19,041 bases of DNA. Source: Clostridiales bacterium (GTDB lineage Bacteria; Bacillota; Clostridia; Oscillospirales; Butyricicoccaceae). Position numbers and translations under genes: made by a program. The notes under the pieces are model-generated. The model saw only the letters and a program-made list of their open reading frames with translations, was not told the origin of the DNA and ran no database searches. Location: positions 1 through 19,041 of the forward strand of contig JAHZHY010000093.1 in NCBI GenBank assembly GCA_019420045.1. Reading direction: 5' to 3'. Each line of letters opens with the position of its first letter. Position 1 is the stretch's first letter. Below, piece after piece: positions 14,330 through 19,041 of the stretch.

Positions 14330-15511
14330 TTAGAGACCCATTTCCTTCTTGACTTCGGCGAAGCACTGGATGGCGAAATCCAGGTCTTCCTTGGTGTGAG
14401 CCGCAGAGATCTGGGTGCGCACACGGGCCTTGCCCTGGGGAACCACAGGATAGCAGAAGCCCACCACATAGACGCCCTTTTCCAGCATCCGGGAAGCAAA
14501 CTCCTGAGCAACCTTGGCATCATAGAGCATGACAGGCACGATGGGATGGGTGCCTTCGGGGATATCGAAGCCCAGAGTAGCCATCTTCTCGCGGAAGTAC
14601 TTGGTGTTCTCGTGAACCTTATCCCGCAGAGCGGTGGATTCAGAGAGCATATCGAACACCTTGCAGCTGGCGGCAGCAATGGCCGGAGCCAGGGTGTTGG
14701 AGAACAGGTAGGGACGGCTGCGCTGACGCAGCAGATCGACGATTTCCTGACGGGCGCTGGTGTAGCCGCCGGAAGCGCCGCCCAGAGCCTTGCCCAGAGT
14801 ACCGGTGATGATGTCCACACGGCCCATCACGCCGCAGTATTCAGGAGTGCCCTTGCCGTGCTCGCCCATGAAGCCCACAGCGTGGCTGTCGTCCACCATG
14901 ACCAGAGCGCCGTATTCATCGGCCAGGTCGCAGATACCCTGCAGGTTGGCGATAAAGCCGTCCATGGAGAAGACACCGTCGGTGGCGATCAGCTTGATGC
15001 GGCAGTCTTTGGCCTCTTCCAGCTTGGCCTTCAGATCTTCCATGTTGTTGTTCTTATAGCGCAGTCTCTTGGCTTTGCACAGACGGACGCCGTCGATGAT
15101 GGAGGCGTGGTTCAGCTCGTCGGAGATGACTGCATCCTCGGCGGTGAGCAGAGTCTCAAACAGGCCGCCGTTGGCGTCGAAGCAGGAAGAATAAAGGATG
15201 GTGTCGTCCATGCCCAGGAACTTGCTGATCTTGTTTTCCAGTTCCTTGTGCAGTTCCTGTGTGCCGCAGATGAAGCGGACGGAGGACAGGCCGTAGCCCC
15301 ACTTGTCATAGCTGTCCTTGGCCGCCTGGATCACTTCCGGGTTGTTGGACAGACCCAGATAGTTGTTGGCGCACATATTTACCACATTGTGAGCCTTGGT
15401 GGTGTCGATGCGAGCGCTCTGGGGAGTGGTGATAAAGCGTTCGTCCTTATAGGTACCGGATTCCCGGATGCCTTCCAGCTCTTTGGCGTAGATCTTCAAT
15501 GCCTCTTTCAT
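14330..15511 (-). CDS. kbl: 2-amino-3-ketobutyrate CoA ligase (glycine C-acetyltransferase)
   Basis: A 393-residue PLP-dependent enzyme of the alpha-oxoamine synthase family. It converts 2-amino-3-ketobutyrate plus CoA into glycine and acetyl-CoA. Landmarks are [15 protein letters not shown] (45-60), [27 protein letters not shown] (131-141), [16 protein letters not shown] with D207/H210 near the cofactor, and the PLP lysine K241 in [10 protein letters not shown]. The length matches the E. coli enzyme (about 398). [14 protein letters not shown] C-terminal motif (here [15 protein letters not shown]) is present. The ATG at 15511 has AAGGAGG about 11 nt upstream, 45 nt after tdh. Together with tdh it makes the two-step threonine-to-glycine route. 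The related enzymes KBL, BioF and ALAS differ subtly, but the tdh neighbour settles the call. Confidence 0.96.
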   Translation of the reverse strand: MKEALKIYAKELEGIRESGTYKDERFITTPQSARIDTTKAHNVVNMCANNYLGLSNNPEVIQAAKDSYDKWGYGLSSVRFICGTQELHKELENKISKFLGMDDTILYSSCFDANGGLFETLLTAEDAVISDELNHASIIDGVRLCKAKRLRYKNNNMEDLKAKLEEAKDCRIKLIATDGVFSMDGFIANLQGICDLADEYGALVMVDDSHAVGFMGEHGKGTPEYCGVMGRVDIITGTLGKALGGASGGYTSARQEIVDLLRQRSRPYLFSNTLAPAIAAASCKVFDMLSESTALRDKVHENTKYFREKMATLGFDIPEGTHPIVPVMLYDAKVAQEFASRMLEKGVYVVGFCYPVVPQGKARVRTQISAAHTKEDLDFAIQCFAEVKKEMGL

Positions 15512-15556
15512 GATATGAGCTTCCTCCTTTTGATAATAAAAACAGATGAAATGGGC

Positions 15557-16606
15557 TTATTTCTTTGTGGTCCAGTCCAGCACAACCTTGCCGGAGTTGC
15601 CGGAGATCATGGCTTCGAAGCCCTTTTCGAATTCGGTGTAATGGAAGTGGTGGGTGATCACCGGATGGAGATCCAGGCCGCCCTGCACCATGGCGATCAT
15701 CTTGTTCCAGGTGGCGAAGATCTTGCGGCCATAGATGCCCTGGAGGGTCAGACCCTTGAGGATCACATGGTCCCAGTTGATCTTGGTGTCGGGGCCCTGG
15801 AGACCCAGCAGGGAGACCTTGCCGCCGTTGCGCATCAGGCTGAGCAGCTGGTTGAGGCCGGGAGCGCTGCCGCTCATTTCCAGACCCACATCAAAGCCTT
15901 CCTTGATCTTCAGAGCTTCGAAATAATCTTCGGGCTTTTCCTTGGCCACATTGACGCAGGCATCGGCGCCCAGCTTCTTGGCCAGTTCCAGGCGATATTC
16001 GTTCACATCGGTGATGACCACATTGCGGGCACCGGCGTATTTGCAGATGGCCACAGCCATAACGCCGATGGGGCCGGCGCCGGTAATCAGCACATCTTCG
16101 CCCACCAGATCCCACATCAGGGCGGTGTGAGTGGCGTTGCCGAAGGCGTCGAAGAAGGAGACCAGATCTTCGTCCAGATCCTCGTCCACAGGCACTACAT
16201 TGCTTTCAGGAATGCACAGGTATTCGGCAAAAGCGCCGTCCCGGTTGACGCCCACGCCCTTGGCGGTGGGGCACCACTGGCCATTGCCTTCACGGCAGTT
16301 GCGGCAGGTACCGCAGATGATATGGCCTTCGCCGGTGACCCGCTGGCCCACCTTGTACTTGGTGGCATTGGGGCCGCATTCGGCGATTTCGCCTACATAT
16401 TCATGGCCGGTGACCAGGGGAGGATTGAGATTGGCCTGGCTCCAGGGATCCCAGTTGTAGATGTGCACATCGGTGCCGCAGATCGCAGTCTTGTGGATCT
16501 TGATCAGCACTTCGCCGTTGCCAGGAGTGGGAACGGGCACCTGGGTGAGGGTCAGACCTTTGACGGGGCCGGTCTTGACCAGGGCGTCCATCATTCTTTC
16601 AGACAT
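15557..16606 (-). CDS. tdh: L-threonine 3-dehydrogenase
   Basis: A 349-residue zinc-dependent medium-chain dehydrogenase that oxidises L-threonine with NAD+ to 2-amino-3-ketobutyrate, the substrate of the downstream kbl product. The catalytic zinc site includes C43 in AICGTDVHIYNWDPWSQ and H68-E69 in GHEYVGE. The structural zinc site is C98, C101, C104 and C112. The NAD site is GAGPIGVMA, followed by ARNVVITDVNEYRLELAKKLGA. EMSGSAP and YGRKIFATWNKM are TDH-specific. I set the start at ATG 16606, which has GGAG 8 nt upstream and gives the normal family length; in-frame ATGs further upstream (for example 16627 and 16648) lack a ribosome binding site. Confidence 0.95.
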   Translation of the reverse strand: MSERMMDALVKTGPVKGLTLTQVPVPTPGNGEVLIKIHKTAICGTDVHIYNWDPWSQANLNPPLVTGHEYVGEIAECGPNATKYKVGQRVTGEGHIICGTCRNCREGNGQWCPTAKGVGVNRDGAFAEYLCIPESNVVPVDEDLDEDLVSFFDAFGNATHTALMWDLVGEDVLITGAGPIGVMAVAICKYAGARNVVITDVNEYRLELAKKLGADACVNVAKEKPEDYFEALKIKEGFDVGLEMSGSAPGLNQLLSLMRNGGKVSLLGLQGPDTKINWDHVILKGLTLQGIYGRKIFATWNKMIAMVQGGLDLHPVITHHFHYTEFEKGFEAMISGNSGKVVLDWTTKK

Positions 16607-16654
16607 TTCGCTCATCTCCGTATTCATAATAAAATCTACATTTTTCATGCAAAG

Positions 16655-16668
16655 GGACAAAACTGTCC
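16655..16668. repeat. GGACA-N4-TGTCC inverted repeat at the tdh transcription start
   Basis: A perfect 5-bp inverted repeat with a 4-nt centre begins 7 bp past the tdh -10 box, covering the expected transcription start. A similar TTGTCC-N9-GGACAA pair lies upstream at 16740-16760. The shared half-site suggests an operator, though it is short. Confidence 0.4.
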
Positions 16669-16674
16669 ACAAAC

Positions 16675-16702
16675 ATTATATCACAGCTTTTTGACTTTTC
16701 AA
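16675..16702 (-). promoter_or_regulatory. Sigma-A promoter of the tdh-kbl operon
   Basis: On the minus strand TTGAAA (16697-16702) and a perfect TATAAT (16675-16680) are 16 bp apart. The leader to the tdh ATG at 16606 would be about 60 nt. The region upstream is A/T-rich, which may help as an UP element. Confidence 0.8.
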
Positions 16703-16739
16703 TGAGAAAAGACTTTCTTTTTCAAACAAAAATACCGAT

Positions 16740-16760
16740 TTGTCCGTCTGTGGAGGACAA
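16740..16760. repeat. TTGTCC-N9-GGACAA inverted repeat upstream of tdh promoter
   Basis: A 6-bp inverted repeat with a 9-nt centre, about 38 bp upstream of the tdh -35 box. It shares the half-site TGTCC/GGACA with the repeat at 16655-16668. The pair could be two operators of one regulator, or chance. Confidence 0.35.
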
Positions 16761-16796
16761 TTTGCCGCAGGAGAAGGCCAACTTTGTGCAAAAGGC

Positions 16797-16834
16797 AAAA
16801 AAAGGGCCTGCTCCGGCTCTTGCCGGAACAGGCC
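16797..16834 (-). terminator. Intrinsic terminator of the polysaccharide deacetylase gene
   Basis: On the minus strand GGCCTGTTCCGGC, the loop AAGA, and GCCGGAGCAGGCC form a 13-bp stem with one G-T pair, followed by C and seven T residues. It lies directly after the deacetylase stop (16840) and shields the tdh promoter region from readthrough. Confidence 0.9.
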
Positions 16835-16839
16835 AAAGA

Positions 16840-18135
16840 TCAATTCAAAGGAGGCCGGGCGGTATCCACCACTTGGGCTGGATCAAAGAAATATTTGCTG
16901 ATGCGCTCCGGATGCTTGAGCATGGTGTAACCGTCCAGATTGAGGCGGTTCTGGATCATGCTGTTGCCCTCGTAGGAGGTGGCCATATTGGCGGCCACAG
17001 GACAGATGATTTTAAAGCCCTGATCCACCATATACTGATACCGGGGATCGCTGGGATCATAGTGGGCGCCGAAAGGAGTGATGAGCACTTGAGTGGGACC
17101 GGTATAGGTGCCGATCAGTTCGCGCCAGCGGGTCAGGTCGCTTTCCAGCTCTTCCATGGTGATGTCCCCTCGCCAGTAGCCGTTGTGGGTATAGCTGTGG
17201 CAGCCGATCTCCCAGCCGGTTTCCTGCAGGCGTTGGGCGATTTTCTGCACATCTTCCAGCATCTGCTGGCCCTCTTCCGGGGTGAAAAGCTCCAGGTCGG
17301 TGATCCGGTAGCCGAAGGCTCCCTGGTAACCGGTGGGGGCCAGAATGCCCTTGGCTCCCCGGAAGGAGAATTCCGGATGCTCTTTGACGAATTGATCCAC
17401 GATGGGCTGCACATCGCCATCGTAGGTGTTGCTCACCGTGCCGTCAGGGGCTTTCACTTCGGTGACCACATCCCCTTCTTCGTTGATCACCAGCCGGGTG
17501 GCAAAGCCGTCAGGAGCCATATAATCATAATAACTCAGATCGTCCACCGACAGGATCAGAGGCTTTTTCCCCTGAGGGAGGTAGATGTCCTTCTGGGTCA
17601 CAGAGCCATCTTCGTTCACCTGGATCAGCTCATTGATATCATAGAGGACAAAATCATTTTCCAGCAGCAGAGGGAGCATCTTTTTGAATTCGCTGACGGT
17701 GGTCATCCACATGTTGTAGCCTTCGGCCGGATGACCCTCGTTGTCAAAGGCCAGTTCCGGATAGATGATCAGGCTGTGGAAAAACACATGATAGGGCATC
17801 CCCTCATATTTCACCAGGGAGTCCTTGTCCTGCTGGCAGGTTTCGATGGCTTGCTTCACATCATCATTCACCAGTTTTTTGTCGGCGTTTTCCAAAAGCT
17901 CCAGGGCTTCGTCATAGAAATAGCCCCGGCGCAAAGTATCGGCCTTTTCCAGAAGCTGCTGACGCTGCTCTTCCAGCTGTTGAGAGTTTTCTCCCTGGCC
18001 GGGCTTGTGGTTTGATGAGGGAGTGCCTGGCCGGCCGGTAAAGCAGGTGATAAGGGCAAAAACAGACAGGACAAAAGCGCAGCAGGAAAGAAGAAAGGCT
18101 GCGGCGCGGCGATGAGGAGAAGGATGAGATGTCAT
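16840..18135 (-). CDS. Membrane-anchored polysaccharide deacetylase (NodB/CE4 family)
   Basis: A 431-residue surface protein. A single hydrophobic segment at about 11-33, after a basic N-terminus, looks like an uncleaved anchor or signal sequence. A polar linker and a helical, Gln/Glu-rich stretch (50-108) follow. The NodB homology domain covers roughly 115-415. Motif 1 is D198-D199 in LILSVDDLSYYDYM, motif 2 is H313-S-Y-T-H317 in IGCHSYTH, and TPFGAHYDP (353-361) stands at motif 3. The base and metal ligands are therefore present. About 115 residues separate motifs 1 and 2, more than is usual, and include a beta-rich insert near 213-240. The likely job is removing acetyl groups from peptidoglycan or another wall glycan. 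The start ATG has GGAGG 8 nt upstream. No operon partner is visible. Confidence 0.88.
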   Translation of the reverse strand: MTSHPSPHRRAAAFLLSCCAFVLSVFALITCFTGRPGTPSSNHKPGQGENSQQLEEQRQQLLEKADTLRRGYFYDEALELLENADKKLVNDDVKQAIETCQQDKDSLVKYEGMPYHVFFHSLIIYPELAFDNEGHPAEGYNMWMTTVSEFKKMLPLLLENDFVLYDINELIQVNEDGSVTQKDIYLPQGKKPLILSVDDLSYYDYMAPDGFATRLVINEEGDVVTEVKAPDGTVSNTYDGDVQPIVDQFVKEHPEFSFRGAKGILAPTGYQGAFGYRITDLELFTPEEGQQMLEDVQKIAQRLQETGWEIGCHSYTHNGYWRGDITMEELESDLTRWRELIGTYTGPTQVLITPFGAHYDPSDPRYQYMVDQGFKIICPVAANMATSYEGNSMIQNRLNLDGYTMLKHPERISKYFFDPAQVVDTARPPLN

Positions 18136-18188
18136 GGCAAAAGCCTCCGTTGCTGATTCGACAAAAAGATGGTTTTTTCGACGATCCT

Positions 18189-18217
18189 ATTATAAAATAA
18201 TAAGGACGAAGATACAA
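18189..18217 (-). promoter_or_regulatory. Sigma-A promoter of the deacetylase gene
   Basis: On the minus strand TTGTAT (18212-18217) and a perfect TATAAT (18189-18194) are 17 bp apart, with about 50 nt to the start codon. Confidence 0.8.
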
Positions 18218-18227
18218 CCTCGGGTCA

Positions 18228-18256
18228 GTTACAAACAGTAAAGGAATGGTTACAAA
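18228..18256. repeat. Two GTTACAAA direct repeats 21 bp apart in a divergent intergenic region
   Basis: GTTACAAA occurs at 18228-18235 and again at 18249-18256, a spacing of two DNA turns. A related TTTACAA lies at 18273-18279. Read on the minus strand, each contains TGTAAC or TGTAAA, which fits the half-site TGTWAH of the WalR cell-wall regulator, although the classical WalR spacing is 11 bp. The repeats sit just upstream of the deacetylase -35 box. Confidence 0.5.
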
Positions 18257-18272
18257 GAAAGCGATACAGTTC

Positions 18273-18326
18273 TTTACAATTTGTTTTTTTTTAAGATATT
18301 GCATTTTCATAATTTCAATGGATAAT
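18273..18326 (+). promoter_or_regulatory. Candidate promoter region of the HtrA-like gene
   Basis: Two possible plus-strand promoters overlap: TTTACA (18273-18278) with GATATT (18295-18300), and TTGCAT (18299-18304) with GATAAT (18321-18326), each with a 16-bp spacer. Neither is a strong match at both boxes. A short direct repeat TTTCA-TAA-TTTCA lies between the boxes of the second one. Confidence 0.4.
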
Positions 18327-18381
18327 AAGAAACAGAGAAGGGCGATAAGCCTTTGAGAAAGAAAAAGGAGGCAACACTTCT

Positions 18382-19041
18382 ATGAATGAGGATAAAATGA
18401 ATCGGGAAAATGGGGAGAACACCCAGAATTTCAGCACGACCCCCAATGGCGGCTGGGGTGAGACCAGTCAGGAAGAAAAAAAGGATCAAATGGCTCAGTC
18501 CATTTCCCAGGCGGCGGAGCAGCAGGCCCAGACAGAACAGAAGCCCGCTTTTATCAGCGATCAGGCCCAGCCGGTGAATCAGACCAGCGCCCAGGAAACT
18601 TCCGGCGGCTGGGGCCAGGCTCAGAATCAGGCAAGTTCCGCAAACCAAAGCGGCTGGAATCAGAACACCCAGCAGGGACCTGCCCAAAGTACAGGGACAG
18701 CGCCTTCCTATCACAGCTATGGACAGGCCAGAAGTGCTTATGACACCCAGGGAATCTATGGCGGAAAGCCCCGGCAGCCCCGGGCTCCCAAGGAGCATCG
18801 TCCCGGTGGAAAGAAGCGGGTGGCCCGTTTCTTCAAAGGGGTAGGCGCACTGGTACTGGTGGCCGCCGTCTCGGTGGGTTCCACAGTGGGCTATCTGAAA
18901 TGGATCGGGTATGAGCCTTCCAAAGGCACCAGCTCCAGCTCCTCCGGCAATACTGCCAGCGGTACCAAGGTGATTTATCAGCCCACTTATAAAGAGGATG
19001 CTCTCACCTCGGCCCAGATCTATGAAGAAAATGTCTCCTCG
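18382..19041 (+). CDS. HtrA/DegP-like membrane-anchored serine protease, N-terminal part (3' end outside window)
   Basis: The frame is open from ATG 18382 to the window edge (220 residues). AAGGAGG lies about 11 nt before the ATG. Residues 1-145 are hydrophilic, Gln/Asn/Ser-rich and low in complexity, with three Trp-containing repeats: GGWGE at 23, GGWGQ at 75 and SGWNQ at 90. A basic segment KKRVAR (144-149) precedes one membrane span (about 151-172), so the tail should be cytoplasmic and the protease outside. After a Ser/Gly linker, YKEDALTSAQIYEENVSS matches the segment that leads into the trypsin-like domain of Firmicute HtrA proteins. The catalytic triad and any PDZ domain lie beyond the window, so the call is inferred from layout and this short match. 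Confidence 0.65.
   Translation, partial: MNEDKMNRENGENTQNFSTTPNGGWGETSQEEKKDQMAQSISQAAEQQAQTEQKPAFISDQAQPVNQTSAQETSGGWGQAQNQASSANQSGWNQNTQQGPAQSTGTAPSYHSYGQARSAYDTQGIYGGKPRQPRAPKEHRPGGKKRVARFFKGVGALVLVAAVSVGSTVGYLKWIGYEPSKGTSSSSSGNTASGTKVIYQPTYKEDALTSAQIYEENVSS

Noticed and set aside
14138..16705. A very long plus-strand open frame (855 codons) running opposite kbl and tdh.
   Set aside because: It is antisense to two well-supported enzymes whose motifs are intact, begins inside hsp20, has no suitable start signal, and its translation resembles no family I know. High GC and codon bias in the real genes commonly open the antisense frame.
16702..18015. A 437-codon plus-strand open frame opposite the deacetylase.
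   Set aside because: It runs through the deacetylase terminator and coding region and has no ribosome binding site; the minus-strand gene has clear NodB motifs and its own promoter.
1..19041. CRISPR arrays, tRNA genes, insertion sequences or phage attachment sites.
   Set aside because: No regular repeat-spacer pattern, no cloverleaf-like segment in the few intergenic gaps (all under about 250 bp), and no transposase or integrase motifs on either strand.

Overview
The window looks like chromosomal DNA from a moderately GC-rich, low-oxygen Firmicute, most likely a gut-type Clostridia (Oscillospirales/Ruminococcaceae-like). The grounds are strong GGAGG ribosome binding sites before nearly every gene, consensus sigma-A promoters, a CIRCE/HrcA element before a small heat-shock gene, GntR and HtrA-type genes of Firmicute character, and an oxygen-sensitive radical-SAM C-P lyase. 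Genus and species are inference only. I see no tRNA, rRNA, CRISPR array, insertion sequence or phage gene.

Positions 1-970 hold the 3' end of an sbcC-like nuclease ATPase gene and a bidirectional terminator. On the minus strand, 968-2519 encodes a GntR/UTRA regulator (PhnF-like) and a divergent protein-kinase-fold protein, probably one operon from a consensus promoter at 2549-2577. Facing away from them, 2694-13589 is a single long tightly packed plus-strand operon for phosphonate uptake and carbon-phosphorus bond cleavage: phnD, phnC, two phnE genes, phnG, phnH, phnI, phnJ, phnK, phnM, an inositol-monophosphatase-family gene, phnL, and a PHP-family phosphoesterase (phnPP-like). A UUCG-loop hairpin closes it.

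The pathway reads as follows. PhnDCE1E2 imports phosphonate. PhnG/H/I/L attach it to ATP-derived ribose to give a ribose-1-phosphonate 5-triphosphate. PhnM removes pyrophosphate. PhnJ, with PhnK on the PhnGHIJ core, breaks the C-P bond and leaves 5-phosphoribosyl-1,2-cyclic phosphate. The PHP enzyme can plausibly take that to ribose 5-phosphate plus phosphate. This would explain the absence of phnP and phnN. The embedded IMPase-like phosphatase and the kinase beside the regulator are the parts not explained by the textbook pathway. PhnK also carries a four-cysteine insert absent from the E. coli protein as I remember it.

Downstream, 13657-14220 is an HrcA-type heat-shock unit (CIRCE, consensus promoter, hsp20). 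On the minus strand, 14330-16606 is the threonine-to-glycine operon tdh-kbl with its own promoter and terminator. A membrane-anchored NodB-family deacetylase (minus, 16840-18135) diverges from an HtrA-like membrane serine protease (plus, 18382 to the window end). Their shared intergenic region carries spaced TTACAAA repeats that could be a response-regulator target.
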